From: Chrysophaeum taylorii
Taxonomy: Eukaryota; Sar; Pelagophyceae; Pelagomonadales; Pelagomonadaceae
Assembly (NCBI GenBank): GCA_029834535.1
Contig: JAQMWT010000400.1
Location: 24,537-88,536, forward strand
Direction of reading: 5' to 3'
DNA: 64,000 bases
The position numbers and the translations under genes are program-made. The notes below the pieces were generated by a model. It did no database searches. It was not told the origin of the DNA and saw only the letters and a list, made by a program, of their open reading frames with translations. This document shows, one piece after another, positions 49,478 to 60,949 of this stretch; the stretch's first letter is position 1; every line of letters starts with the position of its first letter.

Positions 49478-51610
49478 GTGGACGTTTATCATGCGACTCT
49501 CACGGTTGACGAGAATGAAGTCGAGGAGGATGTCTTGAGTGACAGACCTCCTCCTGAGCCACCTCCAGACGAAGAAGTGAAAAAAACACCAGAAATGGAG
49601 ATGGGGGCGATAGCTAAGGAGCTGCTATCTAAGCACGCCTCCTTGGTTTGGATACCCATCACCTACACCTTTGTCGTCGTCTATTTTGCTGGCGCTGGAG
49701 GATCACCGTTGGGTATCCGGCGATGCAATGAACTATATGGCAGTTCATTTCGCATTGTTCTGGCTTTGGATGCTTGTCCTCAAGCCCGAGCCACCTTTGA
49801 ACTCAATTTTCCGAAGATTCCCTATGTTTTGCATGAGTTAGGGAAATCTCATCGACGTACATACGACTTGGTGTTGTCGTATTTACATTCAGATTTTTGG
49901 AAGCATTCTTATTTTCAAGCAAGTCCGCCGCGTATCTATGGGTCGACTGCCAATTTGCACTACAGCTACGCACGCAAGGGTGCTACTGTTACTTCTTGGG
50001 TCCTGCGTCATTTCCGCAACGCACCTTATGTAATTGGACTATGGACGCTCGAGCAGGAACCATCAGTGATCCCTCTTGTGCATCACCAATTTTATGTGCC
50101 GCGCATTGTCGATTTTTGTAGTATTACACCCGAATTGCTGTGCTCGCGCACGCGCCTACTTGCCTGCAATGTTCGCTTGGAACTGCCGTTATTATCGCGT
50201 GTACCACCGAATTTACGGGACCGTTTTGGGCCGGCGTTGGGATTTACAGGTGGTCACTCGCTCATTATAGTAAACAGCTTCTCATCTACGCGCCCGGCTA
50301 CCGGCCCTGCCTTCACAGTGACGCGCAACAAATTGCAAATAGGACCTCATTTCTCGAACAACCGTCCACTCATGTTGCAAATGCACCAGGAAATTATGAC
50401 CCTTCCTGCTACGTGGCAATGGGGTGAGAAAGTTTCAGAGACAGCAGCTATGAAGATGCTTGGCAGTATGGTGCCACCAGCGACTATGACGCGGATCGCG
50501 CTAGCAGTGCACAATTCATTTGACCCTTCACTTCGAAATTTGGGTAAGTTGCGGAATATTGCGACGACTACGATAGCCCAACCCGACCACCATAGTCTAC
50601 GGTTTTCACCTTTTGCTGTCGAGTCGCGCATTCCAACGCTCGACCCTGCCACTCGAAGTGTGTCATGGATCTCGCCCGATGACCTCTACACTCCTGCAAG
50701 TCCTGCACCATCAGCTGCTGCCCCCACCACCCCGCCACCACCTTCGGTTACATCGCCTGGGACGGCTCAATCTTTTGCAGGGGGCACCGTCGCCACTGCA
50801 GTTATGCAGAGCAACCAAGCCAACAACCAGCCCTCCGCAACTGCTGAAGAAGAAGGCACCGCGAAGGAGCGACCTGCGTATTTTAATAAGTACGACGTTC
50901 CGTGGGCGGACGCGCCTCACGACGAACATGGTCAACCTTTACCGGTGATGCCTCCTCATTTAGCGGATCAGGAGAGCATGCAGGTCATCCCTCCGACCGT
51001 CGCGCAGGTCGAAGAGGTGATGACTGAATTGGGTATTACAGAGCATCCTGCATTAGATGATGACGAGAAGCTGATGATGAAGCATCTAATCTCGTATTCG
51101 TGGGCATTTTTTTTCGATGATGTGATGAGACCTGTTGATTCACCTGAAGTGACGCTCCGGTTCAAAGAAGAGAACCCGACTCCCGTCAGACTCTCGCCAT
51201 ATCGGTTGTCGAAAGAAAAGATTGAATGTTTGCGGATGCAGATTGAAGAATGGACCCGAGACGGAGTTATTCGTCCCGCGAATTCTCCATGGGGTTTCCC
51301 TATTTTGATGTTGCCTAAGAAAGGTGCTGAGCCTGGCACTTCCAATGCTTACAGAGCAGCTGTCGACCTACGGCGCCTCAATGCATTGCTCAAGGATGAT
51401 AGCTGGCCGAGTGTGAGCATGGCTGACGCGTTGATGTTTCTCATTGACAAGTTTTGTCGTTCCAGTTTGGATATTCGTTGGGGCTATCACAATTTACGAT
51501 TGTCGCTGGATGCACAAGATGTGGTCACCTTCACTAGTCCTCTGGGAGCGTACAGCTACATGCGTCTACCTTTGGGAGTCAAACCAGCCGGAAGTTTGTT
51601 TTGCAAGTAG
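49478..51610 (+). pseudogene. gypsy copy 2 pol: C5-cytosine methyltransferase domain plus RT
   Basis: Residues about 60-345 form a C5-DNA methyltransferase-like domain. Motif I is 'FAGAGGSPLG' (49,685-49,714), then 'FRIVLALDACPQARATFELN'. Motif IV is 'ASPPR' with Arg152 where the catalytic Cys should be (49,931). Motif VI-like 'LEQE' is at 50,048-50,059 and motif VIII-like 'SRTRL' near 50,144. 'FTVTR' and the motif X-like 'GSMVPP' (50,462-50,479) follow. From about 50,870 come an RT linker and RT ('RLSKEKIECLRMQIEEWTRD', 'PWGFPILMLPKK', 'LDIRWGYHNLRL', 'RLPLGVKPAG'). A TAG at 51,608 ends the ORF before the RT catalytic box. Confidence 0.85.
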
Positions 51611-53365
51611 TTGAATACTGACTTGTCGCAATGGCTATATCGTGATCTCGTGGCATATATCGACGATATTCTCGCCGGTCACGCAGATACAAAGAATCAC
51701 TTGCAGTGCCTTGTGCAAGTTATTCCCCATCTCGCCTTGAAGGGGTACAGCGCCAAGATCAAGAAGATTCATTTTATGCAAGAAGTCATTGAGTTTTTGG
51801 GTCATTTATCTACCCCGAACTGACTTCTTCCATCACCAAGATCTTTAGAAGCCATCAGACACATGCCAATCCCTGGCACTTTGTCGGATGCTGACCCTAA
51901 GAAGCAAGTGCGATCTTTCCTTGGAATGGGGAGCTTTTGCCGGCGTTATGTAAGGAATTTTGCGAAAGTTGCAGAGCCATTAAGACAACTGACGTTGCCG
52001 GACGTGAAATTCACGTGGACGAAAGAGTGTCAGGAAGCTTGGGATGCCATCATCGAGGCTATTGTCACGTCGAAGGGCGTCTACCATCCTGATTACTCGT
52101 TGCCTTTTTACATTCGAACTGATGCTTCCGCGCATGGGTTGGGTGCTTACCTATTTCAAAAAGTACCAGTCGTTGACGACGATGGAAGAGAAAGAATCGA
52201 AGAGAGAGTTATCGAGTACTGGAGTCGAACCGTGCCTAAGTCGATGAGGAAGTATGATCCTCGGCGCTTGGAACTCCTCGCAGTACTCTCTGCTCTCGAA
52301 AATTTCCGATTTTACATCGAAGGTCATCAGACGAAGTTAGAGACGGATCATCGTAATTTAACGTTTCTACGGGATTCGAATCATACGTCTGGACAGTTAG
52401 CACGATGGGCTATGCGGCTTGCTGCGTTCGACCGGGAGCTCGGATACAAACCTGGAAGCTCCCCTGGCATGCGTATTTCGGATTGTCTGTCGCGCAACCC
52501 TATCGACAAATTGATCGAGAAAGATGAAGACGGGGAACCGATCAATGAAGCTTTTTTGATTTTCCAAGAAATCCCCACCGATGTCCCTGGCACCGCTTGC
52601 TTCACCTTCTCTTCGGTGACGATGCCTATGCTGACGGACAGCGGACCCACCGCAGCTATGGTAGCAGTTAGTACGCGACAGAACGTACAACCGCCTCAAT
52701 TCTCGTATGAGTCTTGAGCCAGTTGACTCCGTCGAACGTCTCCCTTTTGCGGATCTAGCGGAGGATGAGATCACTCTCGATGAGATAGCGAAAGAACAAG
52801 CTGACGGATTACTACTCGGACGTCGAGCGGATTTTTGTGCGTCTCAAGACAAAAAGCGAGCCTAGGAGACCACCCACAGTCTCCGAAAAGAGGCAGAAAG
52901 GTCGGAGAGACCAACCATAGTCTCTTAGACCAACCATAGTCTCTGGCGAGGCAAAATGCTTGTGCCGTGTCAGTCCGTCGCGCCGGTCAACCGCACAAGT
53001 CGAACAGTAGCCGGCAAATTTTGCTGCTCGACGAGAAGTTTTGGTGTTCGAGATAGCCGTTGATATCCGAGAGAAACCGCACCATGGAAACTAGAGGAGA
53101 CTGACGTTTGTTCTGCGAACGCTTCTGCTGAAGAACGACGCTTAAGACCAGAAGACAAAGATCCTGACGGAGGTAGCTTCACATGCCTACACGTATGCCT
53201 ACGACCAAACATATGGAGGGCTGTGAACCCTGTGTGACAAATTTTCGCCCGGATGAAATCGATGTCCTCCTCACTAACTTCGGTCTTCACAGCAACAAAG
53301 TTCCTGCTGATGTAGCTGAACGAGCTTATCGTACCATTCGTGAGCATGACCTTCGTCACCCTTGA
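51611..53365 (+). pseudogene. gypsy copy 2: RT end, RNase H, remnants of integrase
   Basis: It opens with the RT catalytic box 'VAYIDDILAG' (about 51,650), breaks near 51,821, then continues 51,863-52,717 with 'IPGTLSDADPKKQVRSFLGM', RNase H ('IRTDASAHGLGAYLF', 'ETDHRNLTFLRD') and a linker. After 52,717 only scraps remain: 'LPFADLAEDEITLDEIAKEQ' and, near 53,210-53,365, the C-terminal 'PCVTNFRPDEIDVLLTNFGL' tail. The HHCC and DDE parts of integrase are deleted. Confidence 0.85.
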
Positions 53366-53400
53366 AGTCGAGGACGACTTCATCTCAAGTAGGGGGCTCC

Positions 53401-53690
53401 TGTGGCAGTAACGCCCATTTCCCCCACTTGCCTGCCTGCCACCTGACTTACCCTGATTGTTGCCTTGGTATTGACCTTGCATTTATGGGGGGGGTGTCAT
53501 CTCGACACCTTCACCTGCGCTTCCACTGGACCCAATGTACCGGGCATTTGTATTGCTTTCTTGCTGTCTTCTTGATATTACCCTCTTTTGATTGTTCGAT
53601 TTCGTGATGGCGTGAGGTATTACGCTGAGATCGGGCGTGTGGTGGTTTCACGCGTGGTTCGGGTAGGGAGAAAGGGTTGTTGAGGCCCCC
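53401..53690 (+). repeat. Possible diverged or truncated 3' LTR of copy 2
   Basis: It starts TGTGGCAGTAACGCCC at the position expected for a 3' LTR after the polypurine 'agtagggggctcc', but does not align beyond the first bases with the 5' LTR. It ends where the LTR of copy 3 begins. Either it is a foreign LTR acquired by recombination or copy 3 interrupted it. Confidence 0.4.
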
Positions 53691-54029
53691 TGTGGCGTAA
53701 GCAGAATTTTAGGGGCTACCTGGCGTGCCTTCGAATCCTGGCTCGCCGATCGCGTCCGTGCCCTTGGTGAGATCACTGGACGAGGATGGCCGTTCTCCCG
53801 CCACACGACCACAAACAACTTCCGCGCCTGGTCCTCTCAACTTGAGGACCGGCTGTTGCTTTATGATTAAGGATATATCGACAATCAGAAACCAGGGTGA
53901 CATGCGTCACGGAAAAGGAAGATGATGTCATAGAAAACACTGACATCATCGGAACGGAGTAGGGTGCCCCTGATAAGGGGGGGGGGCTAGAAGAGGGGTA
54001 AGCCTTAGTAGGCGGGAGTTGCCGCCACA
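53691..54029 (-). repeat. 3' LTR of gypsy copy 3
   Basis: 339 bp, ending in exact inverted TGTGGCG/CGCCACA. The first about 35 bases resemble the LTR of copies 1 and 2, then diverge. The segment 'CCTCAAGTTGAGAGG' and 'GTGTGGCG' recur. It matches the partial LTR at 63,733-64,000. Confidence 0.85.
53897..53950. promoter_or_regulatory. Inverted-repeat motifs in the copy 3 LTR
   Basis: GTGAC/GTCAC around ATGC (53,897-53,910) is followed by GATGATGTCA (53,921-53,930) and its exact inverse TGACATCATC (53,941-53,950), 10 bp apart. The first is also in the other LTR of this copy (about 63,930). These CRE-half-site-like motifs lie where U3 enhancers are expected. Function is inferred. Confidence 0.45.
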
Positions 54030-54069
54030 GGACTCCCCTGGTAAGAATTCGAACTGCCTCAGCGAGGTG

Positions 54070-57000
54070 CTAGCGCGAGGAGCGCGGCTTCGCCTTACGA
54101 GCATCTCGTGAACGAATCTTCTGGTAAACGCGGGTGATGACCGGTTCAGGAACTCGGCCACTGCGCAAAGTAAACTTGGGGATCAACACATCAATCTCGT
54201 GCGGAGCGAAATCCGTGACACAAGGAGTTGTGTTGGAGGAAATTCTGGACTTGTCGGTGAAACTTCGACCTTCAGCGTCCTTGAACTCGGGCTTGAGCTT
54301 GCGGTGCGAAAGGTGAGAGGTCGGCTTGAAATAAGCGACTTCATCGTTCGGACCCAAATCGGAATAGAAATGTAGAGCAACACGATCAGTTTGGTAATCG
54401 TAAGGCTCGTAAACTTCGGCAACATAAATCTTCTTGCGCCAATCAGAGCGCTTCCGGTCAGGAATCCGGAAAACAACAAACTTACCGTGCTGATAATCAT
54501 CACGGAAGGCTTCTTCGGGTTTGCGGATGGTTTGATCAACGATCGGAGGTACCATCACCGGCGTGATCTGACTAACATGAACACGTCGCTTTTCAGGCGG
54601 AGAGTCGAGAGACTCAATCCTATAGGTGACCGGGGAGAGGCGTTCCTTGATAATAAACGGCCCTCGCCATTCCGGTCGAAGTTTGTTCTGAAGGAAAGGA
54701 ATGTAGAGCAAAACGTGCGATCCTTCCTTGTATTCAACATCAACATGATCAGCATTGTAAGCCAATCGCTGTTTCTTCAAAGCTTTATCACGAGCCTAGC
54801 GGACGATCTTTGTATAATACTTCAATCGTTCGCGAGTCTCGGCGACTGCATCAGATCGAGTCTTCGGCAATAATCGTGTATCAAAATCCATGAGCGTGTA
54901 GTCAGTCGGTAGCATCGGCTGACGGTTCAGGCGCAGCATAAAGGGAGAAATCTGCGTGCCTGGAATAAACTTGCGGTTGTAGCAAAACCCAATATAATGA
55001 GCAAAGTCAGGCCAATCCGTAATGTTCCGGCCCTGAAGGCAAGCACGGAGGAAGGCCTTGATAAATCGGTTGACACGCTCAGCCGGGTTCGACTGGGCAT
55101 GATAAGGAATCGTAGTTTGGTATCGGGTGTTGAAGAGATGGCAAAACTCGCGCATCAACTTGTTCACGAACTCTTTACCGTTGTCGGTACGAATCATCTG
55201 GGGCAAGTAGCCCTTGAGAAGGATGTTAATGACAAAAGACTCGAGGACAGACTCAGCAGTCTTATCGTTCAAAACATCCAGAATCAAGAAATGCGAGAAC
55301 GGATCAAAAAGTACTAGAAGATACGTCTCGGGACCAGCACTGGGCAAGGGTCCAAATAAATCCATGCAAAGAACAGCACCATCACCGTCGTAGACGGGCT
55401 GCTGCAAGAGTCCAGCTCGTTTCGGCTCAGGCGTACGAGCTTTCTGGCAAACTAAGCATTCAGCAATGAAGACTCCAACTTCATTCGACATGTGAGGCCA
55501 CCAAAATCGTTCTTGGATAGCCTGGACGGTACTGTGACGTCCCATATAACCACCGTTAACCGGAGTGTCATGGTAGAGTCGAATAATGCGCTTGCGCAAC
55601 GTAGCAGGTGCAACAATCATCGGGTGCGAATCAGCAGAAATGCGGTAAAGAACATCTTTAACGACTTCGAATCGTTCGTTCGCTCGGGAACGTCGCGGCG
55701 TCTGACCTTGGGCCATTCGGTAGCGAATATCCTCGCAAGTAGCATCAGATTCTTGCTCGCGTGCGATCTCAGCGAGCGTCATATTATCGGGTATCTTATC
55801 GATATAATCTTTGTAAGCAGCAGCATCCTTGAAGATCTGTGGCTCATCGCGCGCACGGTTCTTCCGACGTTGTCTCGTAGCGTGAGACGTAGCCAATTTC
55901 ATCGGATCCTTTTCAGGGTCTTCGTCTTCGTCTTCCGGCAGTTCGGTCGTAATAAACGACATTATGAAGTGGCAGCCGGAGACGGGAACTCCTCGGTCAT
56001 CAACAGGTCGGGGAAGCTCTTGGAACACTAAATACGCGTGGTTCAAAGGTTCTCCAAACTCGTCAGTCTCGATGACATGATCTATCGGGTTGCGTGAGAG
56101 ACAGTTAGGGATACTCATTCCCGGTGACTTTCCCGGCTTGTAACCAAGTTCAGGGTCAAAATTGGCGAGGCGCATCGCCCAACGAGCAAGCTGCCTAGAC
56201 GAGTGCGTCGCCTTACGTAAAAACGTCAAATTTTGGTGATCGGTCTCCAAAACAGTACGGTGCCCTTCGATGCAGGCTCGAAAGTGCTCTAGAGAAAGTA
56301 TAACTGCCAGCAGCTCTAGCCGACGGGGCTCATAATTCCGCATCTCCTTCGGCACAGCTCGGCTCCAGTATTCAATTACTCGTTCTTCTCGAGTCACTCT
56401 TCCGGCATCGTCCTTGACTTCGACAATCTGGAAGAGATATGCTCCAAGTCCATCCTTGGAAGCATCGGATCGGATCTGAAAAGGCAGATCATAATCGGCG
56501 TGGTAGACTCCACGGGAATCAACCAAAGCTTCAATAATCGTATCCCAAGCTTTCTGACACTCGGGCGTCCACTCGAACTTTACACCTTCGAGGCATACTC
56601 GTCTCAACGGTTCCACAATCTTCGAGTAGTTCTTTACATATCGCCGGCAATAATTACTCATGCCGATGAAAGAGCGTATCTGGGTTTTCGGGGAAGAATT
56701 CGGTAAAGTACCTGGAATCGGCATCTTCTGCAGTGCTTCCAGCGTCTTCGGATTCGGCTTCAAGCCTTCTGGGGTAGAAATGTGTCCCAGAAATTCTATA
56801 TCATCCTTGAGAAGGTGGAACTTCGCGGTTCGACCGCTGTACCCTCTCTGTGCCAAATGACACATCACTTCGATCAAAACTTGTAAATGTCGATGAAGAT
56901 CGTCGGATCCCATCATAATATCGTCAACAAACGCCACCAAGTCTTGATACATCCATTTCGAAAGGTCGTTCGCCATTTGCTTGCAGAAAAGAGCTCCGGC

Positions 57001-58959
57001 CGTCTTCACACCTAGAGGTAATCGCAAGAAACTGTGAGCGCCAAGTGGGCTAACCATCGTGACAGCGTCCTGCGCTGCCGGATCCAAACGAAGGTTGTGG
57101 TATCCCCATCTAATATCAATGCATGTCCGCCATCGTCTCATCGCGAGAAAGGCTAAAGCATCATCTTGTCGAATGTTTGGCCAACTGTCATTGACCAATT
57201 GATCGTTGAGCTGACGTAAGTCAACTGCAGCACGGAACGCGTTGGACGTTCCAATCTCAGCTCCTTTCTTCGGAAGCATCAACACAGGAAAGCCCCAAGG
57301 TGAGTTGGCCGGACGAATGACTCCATCCCGGCACCACTCGCTGATCTGCTTGCGGAGACAATCGAGCTTCGCAGGCGTCAATCGGTAGGGCGTCATCTTT
57401 ATCGGTCGCGGATTCGCGTCTTTGAATCGTAGAGACACAGGAGGCGAGTCCACAGGTCTCATAATCGGGTCGAAAAAGGCCCAAGAATATTGCACACAGT
57501 GACGGAGCATCAATTTTGCCTCGTCGTCTAAGTGCGGATTGTCAGGAATTCCCAGCTCCTGCGCAACCTTGTCAACTTCTTCCTTCGTAGGAATTTTAAC
57601 TTTCATTGCTTCGTTGTCCTTGACATGCTCAGGAGTCTGCGGCAGTGGTGCACCCTCGGCATCGCGCGGCGCATCTTTCCATGGCACATCGAACTTTTTC
57701 TCATATTTTAGTTTCACTTCCGGGTGGCTTTTGTTGATCCTTTCGCCTTTGACACGAACACTCGGCTCGCTCTTAATCTTCGGTTCCCGATCTCGCTTAG
57801 GATCTGGCGGAACGTCTAAATTTGGTTGTCGGGGGGGGGCAGCAGAAGAAGCATGAGACGTCCCCGGCTCATCTGTTGCAGGCGGAATCAACGGTACCTC
57901 TGGAGGTTTCCATTTGGTGAGATCTTGAAGATCATCACTCGACACCCATCTTACGACACGTGTGCGCGTGTTTAACAGCGGAACTTGTACGTGACGAAGG
58001 GTGGTTTCATCAATTTGTAAATAATAATCAAACGGTCGGTCTGCAGGACTCAACGCTGACGGCAAAGCTTCGCCGCTCAGGTGAAATTCCTTGGTCACAG
58101 AGTTGTGCAGATCGAGCATTAATAAGGCCATCGTGTCAGGTGGCACGACGGACGCCAAGTGTTTCAACGAGGTCGTCCTGGAGAAGCCGGCCCAATCAAA
58201 ACCAGGGGGCATCGTCAGCAACTCCGAACTCATTTCCAGATTCAGAGATCTGCAATCGGAACGGTGCGGTCCTACGCGAAGCGGGACACGCGTAACAGTA
58301 TAAGCTGCGTCTGTCGCGGCTCGTGATGATCCTAAATTGTTCATCTGAAGTAAATGTCGTTCGTCGGCGTAGCCAAGTGCTGCGGCGAACTTTTGCTGCA
58401 TATTCTTGCAAGTCTTTGGAACTGCGCGCAAATGGAGCGGATGGCTCGAAACCAACAATCGCACGCGACAGCTCATCAAACTGGGAGTTATGTCGTAAAA
58501 ATTGACGACGTACACGTAAGGGTGCAAACGTGCAACGTAAGAAATAAACGAAGCCTCCTGCTCTATCAACCACATGAAGAAACCAGCCATCTTGCATAAT
58601 TTCATCGTCCAGTGGGTAGCGGTAACTCCTTTCCCAACATCTCTGGAGGTCAAGTTGCACAGAGCGGAGTGTACGCAGGGTGGCGACGCGACACACACCG
58701 ACGACGACCATTCCGCGTAGGGTAAATAAGATTCAATCAACCGTAACGTTGTAACATAGCGACCACACAGTGTGTGCTGCACCACAGGAATATTCGGAAA
58801 GTTCTTGTGGTGGATCTGGTTGGCGGTGTCCGACGCATCGAGTGCTAGCACGACTCGAAACAACGTCCCACACGTTTCGTTGGCTCGTTGAGACCTAAAG
58901 TACTGCCTCCGGCTCCACTGAACAGCATCACCACCTTGCGATAAGTGATTGGAAGCCAT
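54070..58959 (-). pseudogene. gypsy copy 3 pol: methyltransferase (most), RT, RNase H, integrase; one stop
   Basis: One frame of about 1,630 codons with a single TAG at 54,796. From the start: methyltransferase from 'FRVVLALDASDTANQIHHKN' on, with catalytic-type 'ASPPC' (Cys codon 58,675-58,677), 'IEQE', 'CRVRLL', 'AYTVTR' and 'ASVVPP'. Then a linker with a Lys/Pro-rich stretch; RT ('CIDIRWGYHNLRLDPAAQDA', catalytic 'FVDDI' near 56,915); RNase H ('IRSDASKDGLGAYLF'); integrase with HHCC zinc site ('HDTPVNGGYMGRH', 'CLVCQKART') and core 'VLCMDLFGPLP', 'RTDNGKEFVN', 'YHAQSNPAERVNRF'; and a C-terminal tail. The first methyltransferase motif is in the overlapping upstream frame. Confidence 0.9.
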
Positions 58960-60074
58960 TGAACCTTTTCATATCGGCGGCGGATCTCCGCTTCGGTGAT
59001 CTCGCGGCATTTCTTTTCATCTTCTTCCGACCTTCGAGCGAAATCGTCGCTGCCTTCAGGTCGTTTGAGGGTGGACTTGTCCGTCATAGCGGTCGTAGCG
59101 TCCTTTTGCACCGTGCTCAGCAGCATCGGAGGGGGGGATTCGTCGCATCGCGTCAAGTGACTAGCGACAGAAACGGTGAAGGAAAGGTTCCCCTTGTCGT
59201 ATCCTTCTTCACATTCTTTCGTAAGTTCGTTGATCGTAGAGACGTTCAACTCATCTTCGTACCTAACGATATCACCAATCGCGAGAACCTCGCCTTGAGT
59301 GACGACCGTCGGCACTTCCGTGGCAGTAACCGCCACCCGAGCAGCGGACCGGTCGCGCTCTTCGCAAGAAGAACACATTCCTTCGACAACTCCCAACTGC
59401 TCGTTCTCAGCAAACGTAGCGACGAAAACCTGTCCCTTTTCCATAGGTTTCGACAAAATAACCGGCAGATTGTAAGTTCGACCGGGCTCGATTTGAAGCG
59501 TGCGCGCAGCATAAGCTACTACTTCTCGTGCGTCTTCTCCCGGAGCTGGGGATAATTTGGTCGTAGCACGTCCCCGCGTAGCCAAGGCTACCTTTCGTTC
59601 CGGCGGCGGGCTTCGGAGGTCTTTAATCGTGCTCAAACGAGCATAAACTCGAGTCTTGACCAGGTCGAGACTCTGCCGAAAGGCATCGTGTTGATGATTG
59701 TAAATCGGTACGGTTATCGGATTTCGATCGTAAATAGACCGAAAGGTCACGATTGGTGTATCGACCCGTTCATCCTTAACTTTAATCTTGTTGCGCCCGT
59801 AGACGACTTTGGTTCGACAAAAACAGATCCGATCATGGGGATAGTCCACGATGGCTCCAAAAACTCGTGTATCGCGCCCTCCCAACAGGAACAGATAGTT
59901 CGTATCGGCTACAATAGCGACAATGGGGGCAGCGAAGTCGTCGGCGAGGGCGACCCGAATGGCGATCCAACGATAGATCGTCGTCGTATTCAACCCTGAT
60001 CCGTACAGCTTGCGCTTTATCGGAAGTTCGCCTTCATCGAAAATCAACTGATCTTTGGTCAACTTTTTTACCAT
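58845..60074 (-). pseudogene. gypsy copy 3: protease-like region and methyltransferase motif I
   Basis: 409 codons. The N-terminal part with the end of the preceding ORF looks like a retropepsin: 'VDGMADVSYIAEKW' could be the D-[ST]-G equivalent (here D-G-M-A) and 'YLFLLGGRDTRVFGAIVDYP' resembles the 'ILGxD' flap-distal motif. A linker with a CxxC pair follows ('CSSCEERD'). The C-terminus is 'ITYRKVVMLFSGAGGSTLGL', methyltransferase motif I, after which the frame is lost and continues in the frame starting at 58,959. Copy 2 has both motifs in one frame, so the break is either a mutation or a programmed frameshift. Confidence 0.75.
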
Positions 60075-60949
60075 TTCTCGGCAATATAAGAAACATCTGC
60101 CATTCCATCGACACCGATGGTCGTCGAGAATTTCGGTCCGTCACGATTCCTGTAGATGTGACAGGCTATAAACGTTAGAGTACCCGTATCTAAACAACTG
60201 AGGGTAATCAAATCATCTTCGATCGTCTTGCCGTCTCTCGGCGTCAACGAAGTGTAAGCACATCGGGCTCTGAATCGCTCATCTCCGGGGTTGGGCATCG
60301 ATACCGCGGCTTGAGATTTCGTATTATCTGTTGTTGGCGTCTTCGCCATAACGTTCGCGGCAGCCTCTTTATCTGGCGGCTTCCGCTCTTCCTCCAAGAA
60401 AATCTCCGAGGGAATAAACGCTGGTAGGGGATCCTGGTCTTCGTAATCCTTGGAAGCAAACAACCCCTCCCATAAATCATTCATTTCGTCGTTCCAGAGT
60501 GCATCTGTGAATTCATTCGTCGCCTGCTGATCCTCATCAGCATCGGCGATCGGTTCTGTGTCAGCTGCGGCTTTGAGTCTGCAGCTGTGCGGTTGTTCTG
60601 GTGGCTTCTTTAGCAAGAAATTCCGAGCTTTCGTCCACCAATCCTGCAGGTTCCACGTCGGCTCGTCTTGGTCCCACTTGAGAACGCTGCTAATCTTCTT
60701 CATAAATCTACCCTTTTCTTCCGGCGGCGTATCCGTGTCTCGATCCGTAGTAACCGAAACCGTTTCGGGGGGGTCCGCAGGAAAAGATGGCGTCGTCCCT
60801 GACGTCAACTCTATCGTAAAATCGTCGTCTGCAATACTCGCGCTTGTCATCGTCTCGTCAGTCGAATGCGCGCACGAGCTATCACTGCAGAAATTCATGT
60901 CTGGCTCACAGCCAGTTCGGTCGCCGGCGGTCATCTCTGGAGGGTCCAA
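60068..60949 (-). pseudogene. gypsy copy 3: acidic gag-pol linker
   Basis: 293 codons, acidic and Thr/Ser-rich ('DPPETVSVTTDRDTDTPPEE'), with 'WDQDEPTWNLQDWWTKARNF'. The end 'SCLDTGTLTFIACHIYRNRD' leads into the protease-like sequence, and the stop overlaps the next ORF by 7 bp. No zinc knuckle seen. Possibly the C-terminal part of gag or a gag-protease junction. Confidence 0.55.

Larger units (their letters stand above)
46952..53690 (+). mobile_element. Ty3/gypsy retrotransposon copy 2, with methyltransferase domain
   Basis: Order: LTR, SINE insertion, leader, gag, methyltransferase, RT, RNase H, then an abrupt loss of nearly all integrase. Its LTR and leader match copy 1, but its pol is clearly more diverged from copies 1 and 3 than they are from each other, so this is a different subfamily or a recombinant. 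Stops (51,608, 51,821) and frameshifts (about 48,910) prevent expression as one polyprotein. Its 3' end abuts the LTR of copy 3. Confidence 0.9.
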
